From: a virus | DNA: 56,353 nt | Strand: one strand, 5' to 3' | IMG/VR virus record: IMGVR_UViG_3300046804_004565 | Span: 1-56,353 of that record | Part shown: positions 7,064 through 16,259 of the stretch, one piece after another | Layout: each line of letters begins with the position of its first letter | Numbering within the stretch: the stretch's first letter is position 1 | The notes under the pieces: generated by a model | Seen by the model: the letters and a program-made list of their open reading frames with translations, nothing else | Told to the model about the DNA's origin: nothing | Database searches by the model: none | Translations under genes and position numbers: made by a program

Positions 7064-7923
7064 GTCAAATTGTTCATTTCGCTGTCAGTAACAGATATGT
7101 TACCAACATCTTTTAGATTTACATCATGCATAGTATCGTATATGGTAACTACTCCATCTTCGATTACCATATAATGATTGCTATCTGTGTCCAATGCATA
7201 GTTGACGCTTAATGAACAATCAAAATTGCGATTGCTCTTGTAATAGTCGGTAATCGGGGCTTTGTATATGCCTCCACCTTGCTGTTGTATAAGAATCTGC
7301 GGAACCTTGTGTCTTGTATGACCAACAATCTGATTTATATACTTGACGGGAGCGAATGAATCCCAATCCACCCAGTTGATACCACCGTTCTTGTGCATTC
7401 CACCTCTGTCCCATCCAGCGGCAAACAACGGAGCATCTTTTCCATCCCTTGCCAGTTTGTCATTGGCAACAACAGCGTCTTTGAGTATCTCATCAACGAC
7501 TTGTATTGAGTTTTCGCGCTGCTCCCCAACAGAAATTATTTTCCATTGGGCAGAACTCAGTCCGGCGTGAATGAACAGGAATCCAGCATCAATATGATAC
7601 CAACTAAATTGAGCTTTGTGTTCTTCTTTCAGTATTTCATTGATGAACTTGTTTTTGCTGTCTCTATAACCAGAGCAACGAAATGCTGGATTATCATTAT
7701 AGAAATACATTGTGTCGTGGTTGCCGATGAGCGGCACAATCTTCTTGTTTGGTAATACGGAGTCACGCAGCCACGCAGCAGTGTCCATTACTTCAAAATC
7801 ACTATCACCCCAAGCATCAAAGTAGTCGCCTAACAAAATGCACTTGTCGTGTGGCACCTTATCTATAATAGATTGGGCACGTAGGTGTCGGTGGTGGATA
7901 TCTGATAACACTAAAATTCGCAT
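7060..7923 (-). CDS. Calcineurin-like metallophosphoesterase
   Basis: A 287-aa enzyme with the full motif set of the family: D8-x-H10 (LSDIHH), GDYFD at 32-36, GNHD at 67-70, HAGLS, and GHTRH near residue 200. These residues hold two metal ions that activate water for phosphoester hydrolysis. The substrate could be DNA, RNA, a nucleotide or a phosphoprotein. The compact GDYFDAWGD/GNHDT/HAGLS set recalls phage serine/threonine phosphatases of the lambda type, but it is longer than those (287 versus about 220 aa). It heads a run of at least five genes. Confidence 0.9.
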   Translation of the reverse strand: MRILVLSDIHHRHLRAQSIIDKVPHDKCILLGDYFDAWGDSDFEVMDTAAWLRDSVLPNKKIVPLIGNHDTMYFYNDNPAFRCSGYRDSKNKFINEILKEEHKAQFSWYHIDAGFLFIHAGLSSAQWKIISVGEQRENSIQVVDEILKDAVVANDKLARDGKDAPLFAAGWDRGGMHKNGGINWVDWDSFAPVKYINQIVGHTRHKVPQILIQQQGGGIYKAPITDYYKSNRNFDCSLSVNYALDTDSNHYMVIEDGVVTIYDTMHDVNLKDVGNISVTDSEMNNLT

Positions 7924-7929
7924 AAAAAT

Positions 7930-7957
7930 ACTATAGGGGGTACCTAAATTTTGTCAA
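7930..7957 (-). promoter_or_regulatory. Consensus-like sigma70 promoter TTGACA-16-TATAGT
   Basis: The best -10/-35 pair in the left part of the window. The -10 is six bases from the ATG at 7923, so the expected +1 is at the ATG. The -35 lies inside the 3' end of the upstream HNH gene. Confidence 0.7.
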
Positions 7958-8318
7958 GCCGCTTTTTCTTTATATAATCACTGTTTATAAACTCTTCCGG
8001 TGTCATAGAAGATTTCTTTTGATTGCAACTATGACAACAAACCACAAAGTTAGATGAGCTGAACGCATTGCCCCCGCTTGATTTGGGAATATAATGATCT
8101 ACAGTGGCTTGCTCTCCTCTTTTGGTCGAATCGCGCTTCAGATTAGATTTTCTGCAATAGAAACAAGATAATGGCCCCTTCTTGGACTCTCTGGTCAAAA
8201 AGGCATTCTTTGACCTATTCCACCGTTTGCTTTCCATTGTGGAATAGGTTTTGTTCAGAAGCACAAGGTGTGCGTAACTCTGAATATGCACATCATCGTT
8301 ATGGATGATGTGCTTCAT
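7944..8318 (-). CDS. HNH endonuclease
   Basis: A 124-aa protein. A zinc knuckle CFYC (about 52-55) precedes the ββα-metal core VDHYIPKSSGG, with catalytic-type His, and a later CCHSCNQKKS holding the second Cys pair. This is the layout of small phage HNH nucleases, which cut DNA as free-standing mobile elements or in packaging. It lies in a run of minus-strand genes, and no packaging gene is adjacent, so a mobile or accessory role is more likely. Confidence 0.88.
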   Translation of the reverse strand: MKHIIHNDDVHIQSYAHLVLLNKTYSTMESKRWNRSKNAFLTRESKKGPLSCFYCRKSNLKRDSTKRGEQATVDHYIPKSSGGNAFSSSNFVVCCHSCNQKKSSMTPEEFINSDYIKKKRLDKI

Positions 8319-8321
8319 ACA

Positions 8322-8633
8322 TTACTCTTCGTCTTCACCCGTGTCTTTTGAGTCGCAAAGCAACTGCTTTCTTTTTGGTGGCGACTTTACATCACCATTG
8401 GCAACTGCTGCGGAAGGCTTTCCCGTAGTTTCCCAGTTGATCTGGATGCTGTTCATATGCTTTTCCGGCATATACACCATACGGACACCATTATGGGCAA
8501 GGATGTCAACCACATCGCGCAGTTTCATATCCCGCAGTTTTTTTAGATTGCCTCCACCCGCTTGGGCACAGGCATTTTCCAGCATAAGATAAAAATCTTC
8601 GCGGCACAACTGTTGTTTGATATTGTCGTTCAT
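8322..8633 (-). CDS. Hypothetical protein, 103 aa
   Basis: The helical N-terminal half (REDFYLMLENACAQAGGGNL, then KKLRDMKLRDVVDILAHNGV) is followed by a charged, probably disordered tail ending SKDTGEDEE. The start context AATTTATGAAC is common in this genome. No recognised family. Confidence 0.65.
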   Translation of the reverse strand: MNDNIKQQLCREDFYLMLENACAQAGGGNLKKLRDMKLRDVVDILAHNGVRMVYMPEKHMNSIQINWETTGKPSAAVANGDVKSPPKRKQLLCDSKDTGEDEE

Positions 8634-8642
8634 AAATTTATA

Positions 8643-9371
8643 TTAGGTCCAAAAAAAGTTTCTGTTGTTTACAATCCAAGTCAACCATTTTGTGTCGTTG
8701 TCTTCGATTTCCTTTTCAATACGATTCACTTCCTTGTATTTTTCTTCGTATGCAAGATCCTGCATTTCATCTGAAGGATATGCGCCTTCCATCTGCTTTT
8801 CGAGCGAAGGACGAATGTTTTTGATATAATCGTAGCATTCTTTCAGTTCCTTGGAGAATTTAGCGTGAATTTCACTCGACGCCTCGTAATCAGTATGATC
8901 AAAGCACTTTTCCTGTTCAACAAAATGTATCACCATCTTGAAGTTGATGTGAGGAATAAGCCATACCTTGTCCGACCAAGTGTTTGGTATTCCATCCATA
9001 AGCCATTTCTGCTTGGGAAAGATTTTGCAGGTAAAGTATTCGTAAAAGAAATAACTGACTCTGCGATATGTAAATCTGGCAAGAATGTGGTTTCTGATGA
9101 AGTATTGGATAGGATACTTTTTCTTGAAATACTCATCAATATTTTTCTGGTCTCTCATAGACAAAGAAAACAATGGCGTATTATACCAGAAATAACAGGC
9201 GTGTCGCTGTTTATATGATAACTTCAGATGCTCTTCCAATGTGGAAGCGGCGCTGTGCATATACAGCACATCCGTTGCCTTTTCCCACAAATCAACTATT
9301 CTGTCCTTAACTGTAGGTTTGTATTCTCCTTTTGGGAGAATTATTGCATGTGTTCGTTGTTCAAAGTTCAT
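8643..9371 (-). CDS. Hypothetical protein, 242 aa
   Basis: Rich in Phe, Tyr and Trp, with a basic middle (about residues 75-130) and a long acidic C-terminal helix (about 160-225, EEKYKEVNRIEKEIEDND) likely to form a coiled coil. It overlaps the end of the RNase Z-like gene by 11 bases and is therefore probably co-translated. No recognised family or motif. Confidence 0.65.
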   Translation of the reverse strand: MNFEQRTHAIILPKGEYKPTVKDRIVDLWEKATDVLYMHSAASTLEEHLKLSYKQRHACYFWYNTPLFSLSMRDQKNIDEYFKKKYPIQYFIRNHILARFTYRRVSYFFYEYFTCKIFPKQKWLMDGIPNTWSDKVWLIPHINFKMVIHFVEQEKCFDHTDYEASSEIHAKFSKELKECYDYIKNIRPSLEKQMEGAYPSDEMQDLAYEEKYKEVNRIEKEIEDNDTKWLTWIVNNRNFFWT

Positions 9372-10209
9372 TTACTCTATAAGGGTTGACGAAATTCATA
9401 TTGCTGCGCCTGTTATCTTGTATGGTGTTGTTATAATTATAACGCCCAGATAGGTGAGCAGCATATATATTTTTTGCACGAATACCTTGGCAGAAATCAT
9501 ATGCCTCGTCAAGTGTAAAATGGGTAGGATCGTCTCTGTCTTCCAAATTGAGGAAAGTGCAATCCATTATAATATCCTTTACGTCATATAATTGGTCGTA
9601 GTCCGGAATCTGATATGCATCAAGACAATATGCGAATAGATTGGCACGATATGTCTCATTAAAGTCGGAATTCTTCATTCCCTTACGAATAAAAGATGGA
9701 ATGTCCAATCCTTGATACTCTTTCTTCAATCTTGTGCGATTTTCGTAAATGACATAACCAAGTGTGCTCTTGTTCTTCTGATGGCTCATATCAAAAGCAC
9801 GCACAAATTGCTTGTTGCCAAGATCAACTTCAAAGCCAGCTGAAATAGGAACAAAATCGAGCTTGTAACGCAACCAGTTGCCATTACGCTTCTTGATAAA
9901 GTCAATAAGATCACCCATCAAGTAGTTATCACTTGGAAAATAGACTGTAAGAGGCTTATTAGCATCCATTGTGTCCTTGTTGCGGCTCATGCCTCTTCCA
10001 GCATTACGAGCGCCAATGATGGCAGGAAGACCAAAGACATGATCTCCGTGGTCGTGACCAATGAAAATATGCTCTATACCAGCAAGATAGTTGCCAATGC
10101 TTGTAGCAGCACCTTCACCCGCATCAAATAATATATTACGGGTTTTGTCGTGGCACCAGTTGCTGTAAAGTGCCTTGCTGAAAATAGAAATGTTGAGACC
10201 GTTATTCAC
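9361..10209 (-). CDS. RNase Z-like metallo-beta-lactamase-fold nuclease
   Basis: A 282-aa protein with the metal motif HDHGDH at 52-57 (preceded by EHIFIG and followed by GLP), a combination typical of tRNase Z rather than of general lactamase-fold proteins. Further family signs are STLGYVIYENRTR (about 145), DCTFL (about 230) and AAHLSGRY (about 258), in the right order. RNase Z trims the 3' end of tRNA-like precursors. The window also carries a tmRNA lacking an encoded CCA, which such an enzyme could mature. The start is GTG at 10209, exactly where the class I promoter predicts +1. The metal ligands look intact. Length is close to bacterial RNase Z. Confidence 0.82.
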   Translation of the reverse strand: MNNGLNISIFSKALYSNWCHDKTRNILFDAGEGAATSIGNYLAGIEHIFIGHDHGDHVFGLPAIIGARNAGRGMSRNKDTMDANKPLTVYFPSDNYLMGDLIDFIKKRNGNWLRYKLDFVPISAGFEVDLGNKQFVRAFDMSHQKNKSTLGYVIYENRTRLKKEYQGLDIPSFIRKGMKNSDFNETYRANLFAYCLDAYQIPDYDQLYDVKDIIMDCTFLNLEDRDDPTHFTLDEAYDFCQGIRAKNIYAAHLSGRYNYNNTIQDNRRSNMNFVNPYRVNEL

Positions 10210-10213
10210 AGCC

Positions 10214-10244
10214 TATACATTATTCAGTTTTTATATAATGTCAA
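10214..10244 (-). promoter_or_regulatory. Class I promoter for the RNase Z-like gene
   Basis: TTGACATTATATAAAA followed by TGTATA after 19 nt (or ATGTAT after 18). The first T is 35 nt before the GTG start, leaving no room for a leader or ribosome site. Confidence 0.6.
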
Positions 10245-10247
10245 GCG

Positions 10248-11129
10248 TCAATTAATGGTCAGGATTACATCATCCAATCCAACCAGCAGTGCATTCATAT
10301 TATCCACCTGCGCCACTCTGAATCTCATTGTTTGACCGAGACAGTCTTGAAGGTAACTTGTGATGTCGAATGTCAATTTTTGATAATCGGAGAAAAGTGG
10401 GTCACTTTCTTGCGATGTATAAAAATTCACCAAAATACCATCAAGACTCGTAAGACTCAATGGATCCGCAACGGTATTCATTATGTCTATTGATGCAAAT
10501 TGATTTGGCGGTGGTCCGCCAAGTCCAACAAAATCCATATTTGATCCAACCGCCCAAAAATCTGCGGTATTGTATACAGCATAGTAGAATGAGATGCTTG
10601 CGTTGTTCACAACGTGTGGAACAAAGAAGTCCTGATACAATACACTGGTGGTTGGACCACCTTGGTTTGTGAGAACCGCGTGATCTCCGGACGGAGGAGT
10701 AAATGCGCCTTCGTATGGATAATTTATAGAACCGCTGTATGTGTATACCTCGCCGCCACTTCCAGTTTCATACAATACAGTCCATCCATTCAATCCATCT
10801 TCGAAGCTTGGATTGATGAGCAATGATTGAACCGCAACTGGCTGGGCCAATAATGATCTATTTGAAACAAACGACCATCCTGTTTTTCCAGTGCCGCTTG
10901 TTTTGATCCAAGTTTCATTCTCTTGTTCAAATCCGATGATGTCTTCTGTCAATGAATTATACCATATTTCATTCTGGTATTTCAAGGCAAAGCGACGTTT
11001 GGTGATATCCAATATTGATACTTTTTCTCCCACCTTCAGTATGAATGTTTCTCCGCTACGAGAAAACATCGCTCCAACAGGAGCAGCCACCACATTTTCC
11101 GGACTTGATTCTTTGAGTATGTTAAACAT
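10248..11129 (-). CDS. Adhesin-family protein 1: shared N-module plus a jelly-roll-like domain
   Basis: Residues 1-95 carry the N-terminal module shared by six proteins in this operon: SSPENVVAAPVGAMFSRSGE..., then a positively charged ITKRRFALKY and a C-terminal ETWIKTSGTGKTGWSFVS. This resembles the SPEG...VKESGTGxTGW motif of tail fibres, with an insert of about 45 residues. Residues 105-293 (NPSFEDGLNGWTVLYETGSG) look like a carbohydrate-binding galactose-binding-type domain, which often starts NPSFE..L.GW. It is probably an exposed virion protein that binds cell-surface or environmental glycans. It is the last gene of the late operon. Confidence 0.75.
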   Translation of the reverse strand: MFNILKESSPENVVAAPVGAMFSRSGETFILKVGEKVSILDITKRRFALKYQNEIWYNSLTEDIIGFEQENETWIKTSGTGKTGWSFVSNRSLLAQPVAVQSLLINPSFEDGLNGWTVLYETGSGGEVYTYSGSINYPYEGAFTPPSGDHAVLTNQGGPTTSVLYQDFFVPHVVNNASISFYYAVYNTADFWAVGSNMDFVGLGGPPPNQFASIDIMNTVADPLSLTSLDGILVNFYTSQESDPLFSDYQKLTFDITSYLQDCLGQTMRFRVAQVDNMNALLVGLDDVILTIN

Positions 11130-11141
11130 GGATAAATTGGT

Positions 11142-11537
11142 TTATATCAACTTGTAGGTGATTTTTCCAGTTCCTTGATCAAGTGTTAGACCTGTTATTT
11201 TCGCCAAGTCGCTGTATTTTTCGCAATCCCAAGCGGTATCGCGTATATCACGAAGTTTTGCTCCGTTCTTTCCAGCGTCAAGTGTTTCATCCTTAAGATC
11301 AGCATTCTTTGGCAAATCTTCATCCTTGATTGGATTGATCACGAATGACACATTGTCTTTGGCGGTTATGACCCATCCATCAGACAGATTGAGGTCTTTG
11401 TATCTGTCGGTGTCTCTCAGATTTGCTATTGCCACTTCGAATCTTTTGCAAATCGCATCTCTTACGTTTTTTGGAATTTTGTTGTCCATATTAAATGGAG
11501 CCTTGTTCCAGTTGATTATTTGTGCGTCTATTTTCAT
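11142..11537 (-). CDS. Hypothetical protein in the adhesin operon, 131 aa
   Basis: It begins MKIDAQIINWNKAPFNMDNK and lacks the N-terminal module of its neighbours. Mixed alpha/beta content; no motif recognised. Position between the RCC1 protein and the last adhesin suggests a virion or assembly role, which is inference from context only. Start context is AAATTTATGAAA. Confidence 0.6.
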   Translation of the reverse strand: MKIDAQIINWNKAPFNMDNKIPKNVRDAICKRFEVAIANLRDTDRYKDLNLSDGWVITAKDNVSFVINPIKDEDLPKNADLKDETLDAGKNGAKLRDIRDTAWDCEKYSDLAKITGLTLDQGTGKITYKLI

Positions 11538-11569
11538 AAATTTATATCAATTGATTGTTGTGGAATATT

Positions 11570-14500
11570 TTATTCTATTGTTAGGTTGTATGGCGGATTG
11601 ACATAATTGTTCCATCCATCTGCGAAGATGGCATATTTCCCATCTCCATATACCATTGTGTTCCAGTAACTGTTTGTTCCTGTGCTGCCAAGTGTCCAGT
11701 TGATTCCATCGGTTGATGTTGCAATGTCCATTTGGTTATCTGAACCGTCTGCGAATACAATGAATTTTGTACCATCAAATATTACTCCTCGTGGATCAAA
11801 GTACGATGATGTGGAAATATAGTTATAATCCCAATCTATTCCATTTGCGCTTGTGATTACTGTTTGTTGGTCTCCTGTGGCAACAAATATTCCATTACCA
11901 TATGCTATTCCAGCATTCCAGTCATCTGGCATATACGAAGAGGACCAGTTGGTTCCATCCGCAGAATACACTCCTTTTGGAGCCGTTGAAACAAGTCCAA
12001 GATTACCAGTATCACCGTATCCAACCACCCATAGTGTATTGTCTGTTTTTACAATCATTGATGCACGAGAAGCCATGTGCGCTTGTTTTGCGTCGGTTAT
12101 GTTGGATACCGTCGGCGTGTTGTGATTTGTGTCATCTCCCGTTCCAAGTCTTCCGTTTTCGTTATACCCTATGCCATATGCTGTACCATCTTCTTTTACA
12201 TATACAACACTGCTATTGTTTGCAGATACGCTTACAACTTCAGTATCAATCAATGTTGGGGTATTTCTGGCTGTGGTATCTCCTTGACCAAGCTGTCCGT
12301 GGCCATTGTATCCCATACCATACAAGTTTCCGTTGTTCTTGACATAAAATGCCGTGTTTCCACCAGCGGCACATAATCTCACACTTGTGTCAACGGATAT
12401 AGGAGTATTGCTGTCGTTGTTTGTTCCGTCGCCAAGTTGACCCCAATTATTTTGTCCAATTGTATACAGAGTTCCGTCGGATTTGATATACATGCTGTAT
12501 TCTTCACCAACTGCTGCTGATACAACATTTGTGTCCACTTGCACCGATTGAGTCACATAACTGTCTGATGTAATCCCAAGTTGACCGGATCCGTTGTATC
12601 CCATACCCCACAATGTATTGTCATTCTTGATATACAATGTGTTTTGACCATATTCATTTCCAAATGATTGAGAAACATTGGTGTCTATCTGTATAGGAGA
12701 AAATGCGCTGTTGAATGTACCGTTTCCAAGTTGACCAAACCCGTTGTATCCCATTCCCCAAAGCGTGCCATCATTTTTCACGAATGTGGTGTGATCATAA
12801 CCAGCCGCGACGGTTTTCACATTGGTGGTTATAGGAAGGAATTTGGAGTAATGTCCAAAGTCCCCGTATCCTCCGAATCCAAGCTGGCCGTAGTCGTTTA
12901 ATCCGCATCCATACAATGTTCCACTCTTCAGTGCCAATGAATGATCTCGGCCAGCGGCAAAAGCATCAACCGTCTGATTATTGAATGATTGACTGTATGA
13001 ATACCACTCGTAATTGATATCGTAATCTCCCCACCATGTTCCAGCGACATATTTACCATCGCCATAGGCCAAGCAGCGGATGTAGTTGTTTGCTGGAGTG
13101 CTTTGTTCTGTCCAAGTATCTCCATCCGGAGATGTCACGATTCTTCTGTCTCCAGCAGCGACAAATTGTCCGCCGCCATATACAACGGCATTCAGTTCAT
13201 GCCATTCTGTATTTATCAACGAGCCAGATGTCCATGTTATACCATCCGTCGATGTGAATGTTTCTGGTCTTCCATCGTTCCATCCATCTGATACTCCGGA
13301 TACAGCAACATATTTTCCTGCTCCATAAGCGACACCGGATATACCTCCCTCGACGTTATCAATAGAACCTGTGTTCCAGATCTTTGCATCCGTTGAGTAT
13401 CTTATCTGTGTATTTCCTTCTCCTCCACCAACGATGAATTTTCCACCGCCATACACGCTTCCTCTCCAACGATGTTCATCAAACTGATTGTCGTAATAAT
13501 TGAACTTCGTCACGCCATCGGCTGTCCATCCAGTCAAAGGATTGGTGGAGAACATTCCGAATGGATATACTGGGCCTCCCATTTGAAAAAACCAGTTGTA
13601 GCCCATTCCATACAGCAGCTTGTTGGTTTTAACATACAATGAATGCTCGTTACCAGCAACTACCGATGAAACATCCGTGGCTATTTGCGTTGCAGGATAT
13701 ATATCGTACCAAGGATATACACCAAGTTCACCATCGCCGTTATATCCCATACCCCAAAGCGTGTTGTCATTCTTGATATACAATGTGTGAGAATCGCCAC
13801 CTGTGATATATCTGACATTTGTGTCAACTTGCATTGGTGTATGAATGTGTTCTTCGACATCCGGATTTATTCCGATCTGCCCGTCCCAATTTCCTCCCAT
13901 CATCCATAGGGTGTCATCATTCTTAATGTATCCACTGTGATATCCTCCCGCACCAACGGCTTTTACTCCCGTATCGATTTGGAATGGTTCATCCCAATTG
14001 TAAAATGGACTTATTTCACTTCCAAGTTGATTATCCCAGTTTTCTCCGATACCAAACAATACATCACTATTATTGATATACAGCAGATGATATCCGCCAC
14101 CAGCAATCGCCTTGACACTTCCGGTAATTTGCATGAACACGTTTGTGCTAATGTTGAATGCGTCACCGGTTGCCCACACTGTTCCATCAGCCATTAACAA
14201 TGCTGTGTAATATTCACCAACAGCAATATCTGTTATTGCACCAGAACCTGTGATATCTCCATCCAAAACATTCTGGGTCCAATCATTATAACTGTCGTTG
14301 GTGCCATTTCCAAATTGGCCATCGTAGCCATATCCTGCAAACCATAGCGTACCATCGTTTTTGAGCGCAGATGCAAACCATCCTTCACAACTTGCTCTGA
14401 CAGTTTTGACATCCGTTAGTACGAGACTGGCGGTGTTTCTGTAATCTGTTGTTCCATTGCCTAATTCGCCATCGCTATTATATCCAGAAGCCCACAAATC

Positions 14501-14887
14501 TCCATTTGTCTTTAGGAAATAACTCTGATAATATCCTGCACCGACTGCGATAATATCTCCCATTATAGGATTGGTCTCATTCACTATGCTTACAAACGAA
14601 TTTGCAGACGAGGCATATCTCCAACCAATGTCATTATTTCCATTTCCGGTCTTGACCCAAGTTTCGTTTGGTTTGGAGAATGATATATCACTTTCTTTCA
14701 AAGTAGGAAATCCGGCATCACTATAATGCGCTTGAACCAGCGACTTCTTCGAAATACTCAGTTCGCGCACACGACCATTATGAGAAACGTAGAATTTTTC
14801 TCCGTGTCTGATGAATCTTGCGCCTTTTGGGGCTTTCACGATGCCTTCTGGACTTGATCTGTCAAATTGTGCTGGTATATTGCTCAT
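11570..14887 (-). CDS. Adhesin-family protein 2: giant RCC1/BNR beta-propeller protein
   Basis: An 1105-aa protein starting at the ATG at 14887 (MSNIPAQFDRSSPEG). Residues 1-95 are the shared N-module. I then count seven RCC1-like repeats (for example LWGMGYNGDGELG, each ending HSLYVK or similar), a block of BNR/Asp-box-like units (YGGGKFIVGG...STDAKIW), seven more RCC1-like repeats, and a second BNR-like block to the C-terminus. RCC1 folds are seven-bladed propellers, so 7 + 7 suggests two complete propellers. Propellers of this kind bind protein or glycan ligands. Probably a long tail fibre or receptor-binding arm. Repeat counts are by eye. Confidence 0.85.
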   Translation of the reverse strand: MSNIPAQFDRSSPEGIVKAPKGARFIRHGEKFYVSHNGRVRELSISKKSLVQAHYSDAGFPTLKESDISFSKPNETWVKTGNGNNDIGWRYASSANSFVSIVNETNPIMGDIIAVGAGYYQSYFLKTNGDLWASGYNSDGELGNGTTDYRNTASLVLTDVKTVRASCEGWFASALKNDGTLWFAGYGYDGQFGNGTNDSYNDWTQNVLDGDITGSGAITDIAVGEYYTALLMADGTVWATGDAFNISTNVFMQITGSVKAIAGGGYHLLYINNSDVLFGIGENWDNQLGSEISPFYNWDEPFQIDTGVKAVGAGGYHSGYIKNDDTLWMMGGNWDGQIGINPDVEEHIHTPMQVDTNVRYITGGDSHTLYIKNDNTLWGMGYNGDGELGVYPWYDIYPATQIATDVSSVVAGNEHSLYVKTNKLLYGMGYNWFFQMGGPVYPFGMFSTNPLTGWTADGVTKFNYYDNQFDEHRWRGSVYGGGKFIVGGGEGNTQIRYSTDAKIWNTGSIDNVEGGISGVAYGAGKYVAVSGVSDGWNDGRPETFTSTDGITWTSGSLINTEWHELNAVVYGGGQFVAAGDRRIVTSPDGDTWTEQSTPANNYIRCLAYGDGKYVAGTWWGDYDINYEWYSYSQSFNNQTVDAFAAGRDHSLALKSGTLYGCGLNDYGQLGFGGYGDFGHYSKFLPITTNVKTVAAGYDHTTFVKNDGTLWGMGYNGFGQLGNGTFNSAFSPIQIDTNVSQSFGNEYGQNTLYIKNDNTLWGMGYNGSGQLGITSDSYVTQSVQVDTNVVSAAVGEEYSMYIKSDGTLYTIGQNNWGQLGDGTNNDSNTPISVDTSVRLCAAGGNTAFYVKNNGNLYGMGYNGHGQLGQGDTTARNTPTLIDTEVVSVSANNSSVVYVKEDGTAYGIGYNENGRLGTGDDTNHNTPTVSNITDAKQAHMASRASMIVKTDNTLWVVGYGDTGNLGLVSTAPKGVYSADGTNWSSSYMPDDWNAGIAYGNGIFVATGDQQTVITSANGIDWDYNYISTSSYFDPRGVIFDGTKFIVFADGSDNQMDIATSTDGINWTLGSTGTNSYWNTMVYGDGKYAIFADGWNNYVNPPYNLTIE

Positions 14888-14908
14888 AGGTTGTATAATG
14901 ATTATATT

Positions 14909-14917
14909 ATAAATATA
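14909..14917 (-). promoter_or_regulatory. Class II box TATATTTAT before the RCC1 gene
   Basis: On the coding strand the sequence is GGTTATATTTATAATATAA, 21 nt before the ATG at 14887. It could drive the RCC1 protein and the two genes beyond it. Confidence 0.5.
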
Positions 14918-14933
14918 ACCTATTAGATTAAAA

Positions 14934-16259
14934 TTATGGGTTCTTTCCAACTTGCCAGTATGTTTTTCCGTTAAAACTTATAGTTGCTTGGGAACCATAT
15001 GCCATACTATTTGCTGTTATATATGACCTTGATCCAGTAGCGGCATTCACAGTTCCTCCAGTATATGCGGATATTTTCAACAAGTTTGCTACTCTGTCTA
15101 TTCTGCACGCAAAGCCGGGCGATCCTTCTTCCGCACCGGCGAAGAATAGTCCAACCAGCTTCCAAATTCCTCCTATTTTGGCATATACTCCAGATCCAGA
15201 GTCTCCACCCAACCCAACTACGGTTCCATCACTTTCTATTGCCAAACAATCTGAAAATAAAACGGCATCATTTCCCGCATCAGTATATCCAGAAACATAA
15301 AGCGAAGTTGATGTATTCGTTATTTGGACGACGCAACTACTGTATGTATCCGGACCTATTGGTCCAGTAGTTCTTCCGGACTTGAATACTTCTGTGCTTG
15401 TGGTTATGGCGTCTATTTCAGCCGTGCTTGCAAATGGTGGCGGCGTTCCTCCAAACGTTGCTCCAATAACATCCCAACTTCCGCTATCTACGATGGCATT
15501 ACTGAGATTAACAATACCACAATCCACATAGTTTGATCCGGTGGATCTTAGTGGATATGCTCTTTTTGTTATTCCTATCAGATCGGTACTTTTATTTACT
15601 ACTCCGCTATCCCACGAACTTTGCTGATACATGTTTATATTGTTGTAAGCGGCGTAGGTAGCTGGAAAGTTGTAATCATCCGAAAAAAACTTGGATGTGG
15701 ATGGATTTGATCCACCAGGCGTAGCGCAAACGTGATTGTTTGTTAGTGCAACGAGTTTATTGTCGGTAGAATCCAATACCATAACTCCAAGAGTTCCTGC
15801 ATTTACATATCCAGTCGGAGGAGTTGCTGCCATAGATACTCCACCTCTTAATGGACGAGTGGTGGCACGATTCACGCTAACTGGCGCAGTCACATTGGGT
15901 GGAACAGAATCATCTCCCACAGGATTACACACGGACAAAGACAGCGGTCCACCGTTTGCAGCATTGTTTTCTCCCAACTTTCTCATCGTGGCTGATGTGT
16001 ATATTTTGGTTGGAACAACATAAACATCCGTGCTGTATTCAACGCCGTCAACATTTATCTTGGATGGTATTCTTTTTTCCTGCGGTATTTGATTCAAAGG
16101 AAGTTTTTTCTCGACTCCAAATCTGATGCACTTTTCTTCTGTATACTTTCCTTTGGAGTGCTTGCATCCATATGCAACCTGAACGGTGCCATATGCATTG
16201 TCAAGATGAAGATCTTCCACAACCTGTTTTAGTTTTTCCAGATTATTATTGTTATTCAT
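14934..16259 (-). CDS. Chymotrypsin-fold serine protease
   Basis: A 441-aa protein with a likely catalytic triad: His176 (ALTNNHVC), Asp246 (NYVDCGIVNL) and Ser354 (LGGDSGSGVYA). The N-terminal 90 residues (YGCKHSKGKYTEEKCIRFGV) match a region seen ahead of the protease domain in bacterial trypsin-like proteins. The C-terminus is Gly/Thr-rich and ends FNGKTYWQVGKNP. It starts inside the preceding 121-aa adhesin gene (8-base overlap), so it is made with the adhesins. It could cleave fibre precursors, the host surface or other virion proteins. No signal peptide is evident. Active-site residues look intact. Confidence 0.85.
   Translation of the reverse strand: MNNNNNLEKLKQVVEDLHLDNAYGTVQVAYGCKHSKGKYTEEKCIRFGVEKKLPLNQIPQEKRIPSKINVDGVEYSTDVYVVPTKIYTSATMRKLGENNAANGGPLSLSVCNPVGDDSVPPNVTAPVSVNRATTRPLRGGVSMAATPPTGYVNAGTLGVMVLDSTDNKLVALTNNHVCATPGGSNPSTSKFFSDDYNFPATYAAYNNINMYQQSSWDSGVVNKSTDLIGITKRAYPLRSTGSNYVDCGIVNLSNAIVDSGSWDVIGATFGGTPPPFASTAEIDAITTSTEVFKSGRTTGPIGPDTYSSCVVQITNTSTSLYVSGYTDAGNDAVLFSDCLAIESDGTVVGLGGDSGSGVYAKIGGIWKLVGLFFAGAEEGSPGFACRIDRVANLLKISAYTGGTVNAATGSRSYITANSMAYGSQATISFNGKTYWQVGKNP

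Noticed and set aside
14888-14950. Longer start of the RCC1 protein
   Set aside because: The extra 21 residues cross the class II box and overlap the protease gene; the ATG at 14887 opens the shared N-module as in its paralogues.
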